This document shows, piece after piece, positions 33,663-43,426 of a stretch of 64,000 bases of DNA. The translations under genes were made by a program, and so were the position numbers. Within the stretch, counting starts at the first letter, position 1, and every line of letters begins with the position of its first letter. Under the pieces are notes generated by a model that worked only from the letters and a program-made list of their open reading frames with translations, ran no database searches and was not told the DNA's origin. The stretch spans positions 186,001 through 250,000 of the forward strand of contig JAQWYK010000039.1 in NCBI GenBank assembly GCA_029254025.1, written 5' to 3'. Source of the stretch: Crocinitomicaceae bacterium (GTDB lineage Bacteria > Bacteroidota > Bacteroidia > Flavobacteriales_D > Crocinitomicaceae).

Positions 33663-35172
33663 AAAAGTGGGATTAATCATTTTGGATGGCTGGGGAATGG
33701 GAGATAAGTCTAAATCAGACGCCATTTCCAATGCTCAAACGCCTTTTATGGATAGTTTGATGACAAATTATCCTACAGCGCAGTTAATGACTTGTGGGGA
33801 GCACGTGGGTTTACCAGATGGACAAATGGGAAATTCTGAAGTAGGCCACTTAAATATTGGTGCCGGAAGAATCGTTTATCAGGAACTGACGCGGATTAAT
33901 AAGTCTATCAAAGAAGGTGATTTCTTTCGAAATGAAACATTAGTTGCTGCTTTTCAAAAAGCCAAAGACGAAAACAGAAAGTTACATTTTATGGGTCTTG
34001 TATCTGAAGGTGGGGTGCATAGTTCGCAAGGGCATTTGCATGCGTTGTGCGATATGGCACTTTCATTTGGATTAGAAAATGTATTTATTCATGCCTTTAC
34101 AGATGGAAGAGACTGTGATCCAAAAAGTGGTGCTGAGTTTATTCAGAATTTAGAGCGACACATTAAGGATTCGCCGATTCAAATAGCATCTGTTATTGGG
34201 CGTTACTACGCCATGGACCGTGATAAGCGTTGGGAGAGAGTCAAACTGGCCTACAATTTAGTAGTAAATGGTACAGGAAAAAGTGCTCGTTCTGCTTCTG
34301 AGGCAATTCAAAACAGTTATGCGGAGGGCATAACCGACGAGTTCATTCAACCTATAGTTATTTCAGCAGATGGACTCCCGGTAGCAATTATTGAAGAAGG
34401 AGATGTGGTGATTAGTTTTAATTTTAGAACAGACCGCCCGAGAGAAATCGTGATGGCACTTTCGCAGCAGGATTTTCATGAGTTTAATATGCATGCCCTC
34501 AAGCTACACTTGTGCACGATGACCGCGTACGACGAAACATTCAAAAACGTCAATGTAATCTTTGAAAAGGATAATTTAGCAGATACCTTAGGAGAGGTAC
34601 TTGCAAAGGCTGATAAAAGTCAAGTGCGAATTGCGGAAACGGAAAAATATCCGCACGTTACTTTTTTCTTTTCTGGAGGTAGAGAAACAGTATTCCCGGG
34701 GGAACAACGGTTATTAGTAAACTCACCAAAGGTGGCAACGTATGATTTGCAGCCAGAAATGAGTGCACCAGAAGTAACGCGTCAAATTATTCAAGAAATA
34801 AATACCAACACGCCTGATTTTTTCTGTTTAAATTTTGCTTATCCTGATATGGTAGGTCATACGGGTGTTTATGAGGCCATTATAGAAGCCGTTGAAGTGG
34901 TTGATGCTTCTCTTCGACAAGTTGTAACAACTGCGCGAGATAATGGGTATGAACTAATTGTGATTGCTGACCACGGAAATGCAGATGTGGCAATTAATCC
35001 AGATGGCTCTCCCAATACAGCCCATTCATTAAATCCTGTACCTGTGGTATTAGTTACCGACGATAAGGTACAAATAAGTAGTGGTATTCTTGCTGATGTT
35101 GCTCCAACCATTCTTGCGCGAATGGGCGTAGAGCAGCCGACTATCATGGAAGGTAGTTCCTTGATTATATAA
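33655..35172 (+). CDS. gpmI: 2,3-Bisphosphoglycerate-independent phosphoglycerate mutase
   Basis: 505-residue cytoplasmic glycolytic enzyme that interconverts 3- and 2-phosphoglycerate using a phosphoserine. The start LIILDGWGMG carries the metal Asp; the nucleophile is S61 in MGNSEVGHLNIGAG. Other motifs are FTDGRDCDPKSG, ASVIGRYYAMDRDKRW, NFRTDRPRE and IADHGNADV. The ATG at 33655 overlaps the kinase gene by eight bases; an upstream TTG at 33649 is unlikely. It is manganese-dependent in the family. Confidence 0.95.
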   Translation: MAKKVGLIILDGWGMGDKSKSDAISNAQTPFMDSLMTNYPTAQLMTCGEHVGLPDGQMGNSEVGHLNIGAGRIVYQELTRINKSIKEGDFFRNETLVAAFQKAKDENRKLHFMGLVSEGGVHSSQGHLHALCDMALSFGLENVFIHAFTDGRDCDPKSGAEFIQNLERHIKDSPIQIASVIGRYYAMDRDKRWERVKLAYNLVVNGTGKSARSASEAIQNSYAEGITDEFIQPIVISADGLPVAIIEEGDVVISFNFRTDRPREIVMALSQQDFHEFNMHALKLHLCTMTAYDETFKNVNVIFEKDNLADTLGEVLAKADKSQVRIAETEKYPHVTFFFSGGRETVFPGEQRLLVNSPKVATYDLQPEMSAPEVTRQIIQEINTNTPDFFCLNFAYPDMVGHTGVYEAIIEAVEVVDASLRQVVTTARDNGYELIVIADHGNADVAINPDGSPNTAHSLNPVPVVLVTDDKVQISSGILADVAPTILARMGVEQPTIMEGSSLII

Positions 35173-35277
35173 TTTTTAGAAGTATTTTTTCGGCTCAGTA
35201 GTTCGGTAAACTTTCTGATAGTGTATTATATATTGATTTATTGAAATCACGATATAGAAACATTCTTTGAAATCGTT

Positions 35278-35285
35278 TATATTTG
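35278..35285 (+). promoter_or_regulatory. Putative -7 box (TATATTTG) of the lamin-tail gene
   Basis: Exact TAnnTTTG match ending seven bases before the ATG at 35292, so transcription would start at or next to the start codon. A TTG in the box at 35283 is in frame but not the start. Confidence 0.5.
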
Positions 35286-35291
35286 TTTAAT

Positions 35292-37871
35292 ATGAAACTA
35301 TCTTGGTTAGTAGTCACGAGTCTGTTTATCCATATTATGGGATTTTCTCAGTTGGAGGATGATTTTTCTGATGGAGACTTCACAAATAATCCATCTTGGG
35401 GGGGCACAACCGGAGACTTCATTGTGAATACCGATGGAAGGGTTCAATTGAATGCACTCACTGCCGGCGTATCGTACCTGTCAACATCAAATCAACTCAC
35501 AACATTAGATGATAAGGAATGGCGCTTTAATATCCGATTAAATTTTAGTCCGTCAGGAGGAAATAAGGCGGATGTATATTTGGCTAGCGCAAGTTCTGAT
35601 TTAACAACGCTTCCAGACGGGATCTTTCTACAATTTGGGGAAGGAGGTAGTCTTGATGCGATTCGTTTATTCAGCAGAATAGGAGGTGTAAACACTCAAA
35701 TTCTTGAGGGAACAGCAGGGGCTATTGCTACTTCGTTCGACATTTCGGTTAAAGTAACCTATAGCCTCACTGGTGACTGGTCGTTGTACGTAGATAATAA
35801 TGGAGGAAATGCTTTTGTGATGGATGCTACGGCGAATTTCCCTACGGCGAATTTCCAACCAGAATTCGGAATGTTGTGTACCTATACGATAAGTAATGCA
35901 TCGAACTTCTATTGGGATAATGTATATGTGGGAGATATAATTGTAGATGTTACTCCGCCCGAGCTCGTTTCGGCAACAACCATTTCATCTACAGAAGTAG
36001 AGGCGCTTTTTAATGAAGGAGTAGATATAACAACCGGAGAGAATACATCGAATTATTCTATCGATTTAGGGTTGGGAGCCCCTATTTCTGCCACAAGAGA
36101 CCCAGGCAACTTTGCAAAAGTGACCCTTGTATATGCAACTCCTTTTACCATTGGTGAAGTATATACATTAACTACACAAAATATAGCTGATTTTTCGGGC
36201 AATAATAGTGGTAGCCTGTCCCAAACATTTCAATATATAGAGGCGCAAACCCCAGTTTATGGCGATTTGATAATCAATGAATTTATGCCCAAAGAGAGTC
36301 CAGCTATTGGGTTACCCGAGCGCCAATATGTTGAGATTTACAATCGATCAAACAAGTATTTTTTCCTTGATGGTTGGAAGCTAAGTGACCGAACGACCAC
36401 TGGAACGATTCAACCCGGTTGGGTCTATCCTGGAGAATATTTGTTATTAGTTCCAACAAGCGCATTGACTGATTATCCGAACGCGGTCAATGTAACGAAT
36501 TGGGGAACGTTAAATAATACTGGAGATGACATTATTCTTGAAACTGATGCCGGTGTTATTGTCGATGAATTGTCTTATACCGACGATTGGTATCAAGACC
36601 CTACGGCTACTGGTGGAGGAGTGAGTATCGAGCGCGTCAATCCTCAGCTAAATTGCTCAGGCGCATCGAACTGGCGTGCTTCGGTTCAACCGATAGGTGG
36701 TACACCGGGCAGCGCAAATAGTGTAATTAATTTTAATCCAGATGTGACTTCCCCAAGTTTAACGAATGCTGTAGTTTTTGCTCCCGATACCTTAGAGTTA
36801 ACATTTAATGAGGGAATGGACTCCTTATCCTTGGCAATGATGAATTTTTTGGTTAATCCTGTCTTAAACGTTGTGGAGCGCTTGATTGATGCCGTTTATC
36901 CACAGAAAATCCGCTTACGATTTGATGTGCCAATTGAAGCAGGTGTGATTTATTCTTATGTACTAGACAATTTCCAAGACTGCTCGGGAAATCCATCAAA
37001 TGGTTCAGGTACGTTTATTTTACCTGAACAGGCAGATGGTAGTGAGTTGATTATTAATGAGATTTTGCACGACGTGTATACTGGAGGATCTGATTTTGTA
37101 GAATTGTACAATGTTTCCAACAAATATATTGATCTTTTTGGTTGGGAGTTGGCCAATTACGATGATGGACAGGTGGGAAATAATAAAGTAATTAATTACA
37201 ATTATGTGATTGCTCCAAATGATTATGTCGTAATTACCAAAGACACGTTGTTTCAACAACAGACTTATCCATTTACGGTGCAGGGAAGATTTATTCAATT
37301 GGAATCTCTACCCAGTTATAACAATGACTCCTCTACTGTTTTTCTGCTGTTTAATGATAGCGTAGTGGACAAAGTTTCCTACACTGAGGAGTGGCATTTT
37401 TCGTTACTTCAATCGGTTAAAGGAGTTTCTCTGGAGCGCTTTACAGCGGACGGAGTTTCAAATGACTTAAATAATTGGCATTCTGCAAGTGAAGCAGTGA
37501 GTTTTGCCACTCCAGGACGTATAAATTCACAAGTTTATTCTGTTGGTGTAGATGGGGAGCTTAACTTATCAAGTAGCACTATTTCCCCGGATGGCGATGG
37601 ACATCAAGATGTGGTGCTCATTAGTTATCAGTTAAGTGAGCCAGAATTGCTTGGAGATTTTGTAATTTATGACGATAAGGGGAGAAAAATACGGACACTG
37701 CTGGAGAGCTTTTTGTTAGATACGAATGGTACTATTAAATGGGATGGTACACGAGATGATCAAACGAAAGCTGCAATAGGGGTTTACATAATTGTTTTTG
37801 AAGCCTTTAATAGTATTACAGGCGACTCCTTTAAAACCAGAAAAACAGTCACTGTGGCTGGTCGCTTGTAA
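35292..37871 (+). CDS. Secreted lamin-tail-domain protein with T9SS sorting domain
   Basis: 859 residues. Signal peptide 1-18 (ending GFSQ). The N-terminal third (20-215) is a concanavalin-like beta sandwich (DDFSDGDFTNNPSWGGTTGDF). Two Ig-like segments start PPELVSATTISSTEVEALFN and SPSLTNAVVFAPDTLELTFNEG, alternating with two lamin-tail domains (DLIINEFMPKESP with EIYNRSNKYFFLDGWKLSD, and ELIINEILHDVY with ELYNVSNKYIDLFGWEL). The FlgD-like C-terminus (SPDGDGHQDV, IKWDGTRDD, AIGVYIIVFEAF) is a T9SS signal. Such proteins are typical large surface or secreted products; the binding partner is unknown. Confidence 0.88.
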   Translation: MKLSWLVVTSLFIHIMGFSQLEDDFSDGDFTNNPSWGGTTGDFIVNTDGRVQLNALTAGVSYLSTSNQLTTLDDKEWRFNIRLNFSPSGGNKADVYLASASSDLTTLPDGIFLQFGEGGSLDAIRLFSRIGGVNTQILEGTAGAIATSFDISVKVTYSLTGDWSLYVDNNGGNAFVMDATANFPTANFQPEFGMLCTYTISNASNFYWDNVYVGDIIVDVTPPELVSATTISSTEVEALFNEGVDITTGENTSNYSIDLGLGAPISATRDPGNFAKVTLVYATPFTIGEVYTLTTQNIADFSGNNSGSLSQTFQYIEAQTPVYGDLIINEFMPKESPAIGLPERQYVEIYNRSNKYFFLDGWKLSDRTTTGTIQPGWVYPGEYLLLVPTSALTDYPNAVNVTNWGTLNNTGDDIILETDAGVIVDELSYTDDWYQDPTATGGGVSIERVNPQLNCSGASNWRASVQPIGGTPGSANSVINFNPDVTSPSLTNAVVFAPDTLELTFNEGMDSLSLAMMNFLVNPVLNVVERLIDAVYPQKIRLRFDVPIEAGVIYSYVLDNFQDCSGNPSNGSGTFILPEQADGSELIINEILHDVYTGGSDFVELYNVSNKYIDLFGWELANYDDGQVGNNKVINYNYVIAPNDYVVITKDTLFQQQTYPFTVQGRFIQLESLPSYNNDSSTVFLLFNDSVVDKVSYTEEWHFSLLQSVKGVSLERFTADGVSNDLNNWHSASEAVSFATPGRINSQVYSVGVDGELNLSSSTISPDGDGHQDVVLISYQLSEPELLGDFVIYDDKGRKIRTLLESFLLDTNGTIKWDGTRDDQTKAAIGVYIIVFEAFNSITGDSFKTRKTVTVAGRL

Positions 37872-37963
37872 ATCAGGTGTTAAAAGTTCATAATTGAATA
37901 AGCTGATTGTTGAGGTTGACGTGAAAGTTATTATTTTTAAATAGTAAGTATTAATAAATCAGA

Positions 37964-38539
37964 ATGAGATTAGGTATGAAAATTTATGTTGCATCACTTG
38001 TGCTATTAGGATATTTATTTGTTGGGTGTAATGATGCCGAAAAAGAGGGATACCTTGCAGAGATTCAAGCAATGGAAGAAAAATTAGATAGTCTTTCTAT
38101 TCGAATAGCGGAACATGATTCTGATACCTTGAGAGGCTTAACGACCACCATCAATCAAGTAATAGGGAAAGTACAAAAGAATTATTTTCCAGACTCGATT
38201 GACCTTGAAATTGCTGCAAGGATGAATGCATACAAAGGAATAAGAAAATCCCTAGAACTTAATTCTGGAAATTTGGCCAAGGCGAAGGTTGCCATACCTG
38301 AAATTAAAGAGGCATTGGGTAATTTGAAGCATGACATAGAAAATGGCGCAGGAAATAGAGATCAGTATGCGGAAAATGTGGCTTATGAACTTGGAAAAGT
38401 TGGTCAAGTGGAAGAATTACTTACATATTTTTTTACATCACGTGATGAGAATGTGAAGACATTTGAGGAAATTCATCCTATCGTGGAATCCTTCGCGGAC
38501 GAATTGGAGCAAAAAAGACAACAAGAGTTGAATGACTAG
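37964..38539 (+). CDS. Hypothetical helical lipoprotein
   Basis: 191 residues. The signal LVLLGYLFVGC ends in a probable lipidated Cys (residue 22). The rest is almost entirely helical and charged, with short coiled-coil stretches (LAEIQAMEEKLDSLSIRIAEH). The ATG at 37964 is used; another ATG four codons on (37976) would also give a good signal. It overlaps the TPR gene by eight bases, so the two are co-translated and may work together on the same complex. The family is not recognised. Confidence 0.7.
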   Translation: MRLGMKIYVASLVLLGYLFVGCNDAEKEGYLAEIQAMEEKLDSLSIRIAEHDSDTLRGLTTTINQVIGKVQKNYFPDSIDLEIAARMNAYKGIRKSLELNSGNLAKAKVAIPEIKEALGNLKHDIENGAGNRDQYAENVAYELGKVGQVEELLTYFFTSRDENVKTFEEIHPIVESFADELEQKRQQELND

Positions 38540-40349
38540 ACATTTTTTTAGAATAATTGCCATCGTTTTTGGGTTTCAATTCGCCATTTTTGGGCAGGAT
38601 ACAGATGAACAATTGGCAAATTATTATTATGGAAATGGAGATTGTGAAAAGGCACTACTCTATTTAGAAAAAGTGTATCAAGGGAATCCTTCTAAATTTG
38701 TTTTTTCACGTTACTTAGAGTGTTCTAGACAATTAAAAGGGGACAAGGAAGTAATTAAACTACTAAAGAATCAAATTAAGGCCTTCCCTCAAGAATACGA
38801 GTATCAAGTAACCTTGGGTAAGGAGTATGAAACGCAAGGTGATCAAAAGAACGCAGATAAGACATGTTTAGAGATTATTGAGAACATGCTACCATACAGT
38901 TCAGATGTTATAAAGGTTCAGCGGGCATTCTCAGCGTTAGGCAAACCTGAATTAGCACTCCAAGCATTGGAGAGGGGAAGAAAAATTATCCAAGGTAATT
39001 ATCCATTAAATATACAGTTTGCAGAGGTGTATGGAGAGTTGGGAAGAATCGAGGAAATGATAGATGAATACCTTGGACTTATCGATTATCAATCCAGTAT
39101 GATTACTACCGTCCAGCGAATTATGCCAAGAATGGTTGATTTCGAAGATGCGGACAGTAAGAGTTTCAATTATTTAAAAACGGGTTTGGTAAAAAGGATT
39201 CAAAAAGACCCTAATAACGTTGCTTACGCGGACATGCTGATTTGGATGTTTGTGCAAAATAAAAATTTTGAGTCAGCATTGACGCAAGCAAAAGCATTGA
39301 ATAAACGTACCACGAAGGATGGTCGAGAGGTGTTTGAATTGGGGAGGCTAGCTGCTGCCAATAAGGATTTTACAGCCGCTCGAAAGGCGTTTAAATATGT
39401 GGTTGAAGCAGGGAGTGAGTATCCATATTACTATTCAGCCGAAAGTGCTTTACTTAATACACGGTATTTAGAAATTACAACGAATAGGAATTATTCCAAA
39501 GAAGAACTTCAAGAAACCATTGTTGAATATGAAGCGGCTTTAAGTCGCATTGGAGAACGAGCGAGTGCCTTAACTATTTTAAGGGAGCTTTCACATATCC
39601 TAGCATTTTATGCAAATGAACCGATGAAGGCAAAAGCACTATTGGAAAAAGGAATGACCTTTCGAGGTGCAACAGATTTGATGCGTGCTGAACTTAAGAA
39701 TGCATTAGCGGATGCATTGGTGATTTTAGATGATGTATGGGAAGCGTCCCTCTTGTATATGCAAGTTGAAAAAGAGTTTAAGTACGAACCCATTGGTTTT
39801 GAAGCCAAATTCAAAAATGCCCGGATTTTCTATTACTCTGGAGATTTTGTTTGGGCTCAATCTCAACTTGATGTTTTGAAAAGCTCTACTTCGAAATTAA
39901 TTGCCAATGACGCCATGAAGCTTTCCGTGTTTATTACTTCTCACCTAGGTTTGGATAGTAATTATGCGGTCATGAAAAAGTTTTCAACGGCCGATCTATT
40001 ATTGGAACAGCATCGGTACAATGAGGCATTCATTGTTTTTGACTCGATACAACGCCAGTTTCCCTATCATGGTGTAGTAGATGATGTGCTTTTACGCAAG
40101 GGTATAGCGAATGAACAACAAGGATTATGGGTGGAGGCAATCGCCTATTATGAGGAGATTTTAGAAAAATTTGGAAAAGAGATTTTAGCAGATGACGCAG
40201 CGTTTAGATTGGGTAATATTTATGAAAATCACCTTATCGACACTGTAAAGGCGAAGGAATATTATTTTAAAATTTTGAAAGAATACAAAGATAGTTTGTA
40301 CTCGACTGAGGCACGCAAGCGCTATCGCGACTTAGAGAAAATTCTATAA
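38532..40349 (+). CDS. Exported tetratricopeptide-repeat protein
   Basis: 605 residues. A signal peptide (FFRIIAIVFGFQFAIFG, about 4-20) is followed by a full-length array of TPR-like helix pairs (LANYYYGNGDCEKALLYLEKVYQGN, LYMQVEKEF, ILADDAAFRLGNIYE, YYFKILKEYKDSLYSTEARKRYRDLEK). It probably serves as a periplasmic scaffold. It shares an eight-base overlap with the lipoprotein gene upstream. The end is one base from the convergent Crp/Fnr gene. Confidence 0.85.
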   Translation: MTRHFFRIIAIVFGFQFAIFGQDTDEQLANYYYGNGDCEKALLYLEKVYQGNPSKFVFSRYLECSRQLKGDKEVIKLLKNQIKAFPQEYEYQVTLGKEYETQGDQKNADKTCLEIIENMLPYSSDVIKVQRAFSALGKPELALQALERGRKIIQGNYPLNIQFAEVYGELGRIEEMIDEYLGLIDYQSSMITTVQRIMPRMVDFEDADSKSFNYLKTGLVKRIQKDPNNVAYADMLIWMFVQNKNFESALTQAKALNKRTTKDGREVFELGRLAAANKDFTAARKAFKYVVEAGSEYPYYYSAESALLNTRYLEITTNRNYSKEELQETIVEYEAALSRIGERASALTILRELSHILAFYANEPMKAKALLEKGMTFRGATDLMRAELKNALADALVILDDVWEASLLYMQVEKEFKYEPIGFEAKFKNARIFYYSGDFVWAQSQLDVLKSSTSKLIANDAMKLSVFITSHLGLDSNYAVMKKFSTADLLLEQHRYNEAFIVFDSIQRQFPYHGVVDDVLLRKGIANEQQGLWVEAIAYYEEILEKFGKEILADDAAFRLGNIYENHLIDTVKAKEYYFKILKEYKDSLYSTEARKRYRDLEKIL

Positions 40350-40350
40350 C

Positions 40351-40992
40351 CTACGATTCCGCTTTCATTGCAGACAACAATTTTATTTGATTCCTGTAAA
40401 GCAATAATCGTTTATCATTTTCTAATTTCTTGAGCAGACGTGAAATAACCACTCTCGAAGTTGCGAGGTCTATTGCGATTTGCTCATGTGAGAGATTCAA
40501 TACATTCGATCCCGAAATTTGCGACTTTTCGATGAGGTAATGCTCCAATCGCTCATCCAATTTTTGAAAGGCAATTTGATCAATCGTTTTGAGCATTTCA
40601 TTGAATCTATTACGTATAGTTTTCATAACAAAGCTCTTCCAGGTGGCATATTTCATCATCCATTCGTCCATAACAGTGATGGGAACAGTGAGCATTTCGA
40701 CATCTTCTTCTGCAACAGCTTTAATTTCACTAGGGAACTGCTCCATGCAGCAGGTGAAGGTCATTGCGCAACTTTCATTCGCGTTTACGTAATAAAGAAG
40801 AATTTCTCTTCCATCGTCATCTATCCGAGAGACTTTTACAACCCCCTTCACAATAATTGGCATGAACCGAACAATCTGACCATAGTCTAGGATTGTATCT
40901 CCGGCTTTTGCAAACATTGGTTTAGCTTTTTCTTGAAACTCTTTCAACAAAGCTGGTTCAAACGTATACTCAAATTGGTTAATCAGACTCAT
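40351..40992 (-). CDS. Crp/Fnr-family transcriptional regulator
   Basis: 213 residues. An N-terminal cyclic-nucleotide-binding-like beta domain (about 25-110, KAGDTILDYGQ and IIVKGVVKVSRIDDDGREILLYYV) is followed by a dimer helix and a winged helix-turn-helix at the end (LSHEQIAIDLATSRVVISRLLKKLENDK, about 168-195). There is no Fnr-type four-Cys cluster: three Cys lie together near 82-89 (CAMTFTCCMEQ), more like a redox-active or heme-related group, a guess. Two adjacent cytochrome/stress gene groups could be targets, but no operator was identified. Its -7 box is only four bases from the ATG. Confidence 0.9.
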   Translation of the reverse strand: MSLINQFEYTFEPALLKEFQEKAKPMFAKAGDTILDYGQIVRFMPIIVKGVVKVSRIDDDGREILLYYVNANESCAMTFTCCMEQFPSEIKAVAEEDVEMLTVPITVMDEWMMKYATWKSFVMKTIRNRFNEMLKTIDQIAFQKLDERLEHYLIEKSQISGSNVLNLSHEQIAIDLATSRVVISRLLKKLENDKRLLLYRNQIKLLSAMKAES

Positions 40993-40996
40993 ATTT

Positions 40997-41004
40997 CAAA
41001 ATTA
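40997..41004 (-). promoter_or_regulatory. Putative -7 box (TAATTTTG) of the Crp/Fnr gene
   Basis: Minus-strand TAATTTTG, an exact TAnnTTTG match with only four bases to the ATG. Transcription would start in or at the start codon, implying a leaderless mRNA. Confidence 0.45.
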
Positions 41005-41297
41005 ACAAAAAATGAACCATTTGATCGGATAGCTTTGCGCGAATTAATTAAAAATTTTCTAGTTGAAACGAATCATTTTTTACGCGCTCATTCTCTTTAA
41101 TTTACCCACTACAAGGAAGGCTCGTTAGGTCAGGAACCTCCAATGGAATATTAGTAGTGTTCCCATTATCAATGGGAGATATTTGTTCATCCTTTATGCA
41201 CCCAATGAAGAGTTAAAATGAAACGTGTAAACATAGGGTCACGCATGTGATTTATTGCATGGACGTTTGGCATCTTATATTTTTTAGAAGTGAACAA
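41005..41297. other. Intergenic stretch between Crp/Fnr regulator and di-heme peroxidase gene
   Basis: Roughly 290 bases with no convincing ORF. It contains a perfect short hairpin TCCCATT-ATC-AATGGGA (41161-41177). The hairpin is not followed by a T-run, so it is probably not an intrinsic terminator. Confidence 0.5.
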
Positions 41298-42683
41298 TTA
41301 TTCCTTCATGAATTTGCCAAACTTGGTTAATGACTCGCCATACTTAAACTCAATATGATACATCCCTTTTTCTAGGTGCTGCATATTAATCTGCTGCCCT
41401 CCGAAAGAGGATGAGGAATAGACAAGTCTTCCATTTGAATTATATATAATTACCTGAGTTGGATGAATTCCTTTTATATGAAGTATATCTTGCGTTGGGT
41501 TTGGATAAATCACAAATGTTTCGGGATTATTTTCTGTAAATGCATGTGCCGTTAGCAATGGAATTACATCTATGTTTCCATTGGCGTCAAATGGATTGGA
41601 CCATTTTTCTTCGGTATAGACGGCAGTTCCCGTGAGTGTTTTTAAAAAGTTAATTAGGTCTTCTTTTTCTGTAATCGTGAGTTGTAAATTTCCACCGGGT
41701 CCAGCTAATCGTTGGTCTAAATTTGTATTAAGTGGATTTATTGGTATTAGGTTGTAATGTTCTACAAGCGATTCCAACGAGGTAATACGACCGTTGTGCA
41801 TGAGAGGTCCGTTTAGGGCACCATTTGGATTAACAATGTCGCGCAATGATGGCGCTCTCGTGTTGGTTAAATCAATATCGTTTAACGTTCCTGCCACGCC
41901 AATAATTCCATTGTTTAATACTGCTGGATCAATATCAAATTCAGGGGGACGATGGCAGCCAGCACAACCAGCCCCACCGAGTGGTGGAGGATTGAGAAAT
42001 AATAGTTTTCCGTTGTTTTCGCTTGCAGTATAATTCGGAAATGCGTCGATATCACTGTTTACTTGACTTCTTCCCATATCAAATTTAGAGTCAAACGATT
42101 GAATACTTCGAACGAATTGTGCCAAGGCAAATTGTATGCGATTTTCGTCGATAGTATTGTCCCCAAATGCTGATGCAAACAATGGTTCGTAATAGTTAAT
42201 GGATTCTAATTTTCTTACTAAGGAATCAAAATCTGGATTTCCATTGGTGCCGCTGAAACCCATTTCTACGTGGTCTTGTATCGGCATCGTTGTTTGTTCT
42301 TCCAATGTGTTTGCGCGTTCATCCCAAAAGAATTTTTCTTCGTCACTAAACCGCGCATTGATTAGTCGCATAGAATGCCTTCCTGTGAGCCCTCCTTCGT
42401 AACCAAGACTGAGGACAGCAGAGTCTCCAAACGCAAAGGCTTGGATATGACAACTCGCGCATGCAATAGTATTGTTTAGTGACATGTTTTTGTCGTAGAA
42501 TAAGACCCTTCCTAAGGTCGCCCCGAGGTCTGTGATGCTGTTGTTAACAGGTGTATTATCTTTTGAAATATACGGTGCTATTGTTTGAGAAGAGTAATTG
42601 AATGTATTATTCAAATCAACAGTAGCGGCTACTGCTAGTAATGCTCCAAGCGCCAAAAGTATATTGAATGATAATTTTTTCAT
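41298..42683 (-). CDS. Di-heme cytochrome c peroxidase/MauG-family protein with T9SS tail
   Basis: 461 residues. Signal peptide 1-20. Two c-type heme sites are present: CASCH at C75/C78/H79 and CAGCH at C240/C243/H244. The family order LGRVLFYDKNMSLNNTIACASC, then FWDERANTLEEQTTMPI and FVRSIQSFDSKF is typical of bacterial cytochrome c peroxidase/MauG proteins, which act in the periplasm or outside. The C-terminal 80 residues are a T9SS type A sorting domain (IYPNPTQDILHIKG, LEKGMYHIEFKY). It lies 18 bases downstream of a Spy-like gene in an ECF-sigma cluster and could be its target. Confidence 0.9.
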   Translation of the reverse strand: MKKLSFNILLALGALLAVAATVDLNNTFNYSSQTIAPYISKDNTPVNNSITDLGATLGRVLFYDKNMSLNNTIACASCHIQAFAFGDSAVLSLGYEGGLTGRHSMRLINARFSDEEKFFWDERANTLEEQTTMPIQDHVEMGFSGTNGNPDFDSLVRKLESINYYEPLFASAFGDNTIDENRIQFALAQFVRSIQSFDSKFDMGRSQVNSDIDAFPNYTASENNGKLLFLNPPPLGGAGCAGCHRPPEFDIDPAVLNNGIIGVAGTLNDIDLTNTRAPSLRDIVNPNGALNGPLMHNGRITSLESLVEHYNLIPINPLNTNLDQRLAGPGGNLQLTITEKEDLINFLKTLTGTAVYTEEKWSNPFDANGNIDVIPLLTAHAFTENNPETFVIYPNPTQDILHIKGIHPTQVIIYNSNGRLVYSSSSFGGQQINMQHLEKGMYHIEFKYGESLTKFGKFMKE

Positions 42684-42701
42684 AGCGTTATTATTTAGTA
42701 T

Positions 42702-43157
42702 TTAAAATTGTTTTTTGTTACGTGGAGGGTGTGGTATAAAGGTTTCGAGTTCCATAATTAAGGCTTCGAACGATTGTTTTTGTTCATCGGTGCAAAGGTC
42801 ATAAATTGACTGAAGGTGGTTCAGTTGTAATAGGTCCATTTGTATCAATGCGTTTCCTAATTCAGACACTAGCTCCTCTTTTAGAGCGAATAAGTCCTTA
42901 TCCACTAAAGTCATCATCAACTCTTTTTTTAATTGAACGATACGTTCGTGTTGCTCCCCCATTGCTTTTCTGTGAGCAGGTATGAGCGCTTCAAAAGATG
43001 TTTTTTGTTCATCACTCAAATTGAGAGTTGTTTCAATTAGTGCTTTCGGATTTCGCGGTGGTTTAGGAGGGCGGTTACAAAACATAAAAGCAATAACACT
43101 TATGTTTGAAAGTGCTAAAATGATAATGATGACATGTAGAGTTCGCTTATTGAGCAT
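42702..43157 (-). CDS. Spy/CpxP-like periplasmic protein (heavy-metal-sensor type)
   Basis: 151 residues. An N-terminal membrane helix (about 8-27) is followed by an all-helical domain with two LTxxQ-like motifs: LNLSDEQKTSFEALIPAHRK and CTDEQKQSFEALIMEL. Such proteins, including CnrX-type sensors, are anchored in the inner membrane and work with an anti-sigma and an ECF sigma factor. The start overlaps the previous small gene by 11 bases, which supports co-translation. Confidence 0.82.
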   Translation of the reverse strand: MLNKRTLHVIIIILALSNISVIAFMFCNRPPKPPRNPKALIETTLNLSDEQKTSFEALIPAHRKAMGEQHERIVQLKKELMMTLVDKDLFALKEELVSELGNALIQMDLLQLNHLQSIYDLCTDEQKQSFEALIMELETFIPHPPRNKKQF

Positions 43158-43398
43158 ACCAATCTGTTGTTATGGATGAATATTCGATATAGCTATCATT
43201 TTCTGATTGTTTGTCTTTTGTGATGGCTACTAGATTTAAACTAAAAAATAAGGCAAATACGGCGAGCACAATTCCCCACTGAAGGCGCGGTTTTTCAAGT
43301 GCTTCAGCCTGTTCAAGAGCGGCTCGAATACGTGTCTTCATAAAAGGACTAGGTTCCGCTCGATTAAATTTTGTGATATGATCTATTGTATTTTTCAT
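43147..43398 (-). CDS. Small single-helix membrane protein, candidate anti-sigma factor
   Basis: 83 residues. A cytoplasmic head of about 40 residues is followed by one membrane helix (about 42-60, WGIVLAVFALFFSLNLVAI) and a short external tail ending DSYIEYSSITTDWYAQ. No sequence family is recognised. Position between an ECF sigma factor (28-base gap) and a Spy-like protein (11-base overlap) suggests it is the anti-sigma component, like CnrY in a CnrYXH system. Confidence 0.7.
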   Translation of the reverse strand: MKNTIDHITKFNRAEPSPFMKTRIRAALEQAEALEKPRLQWGIVLAVFALFFSLNLVAITKDKQSENDSYIEYSSITTDWYAQ

Positions 43399-43426
43399 TG
43401 TTCTATTTCTTTAGACGTTCGTCGAA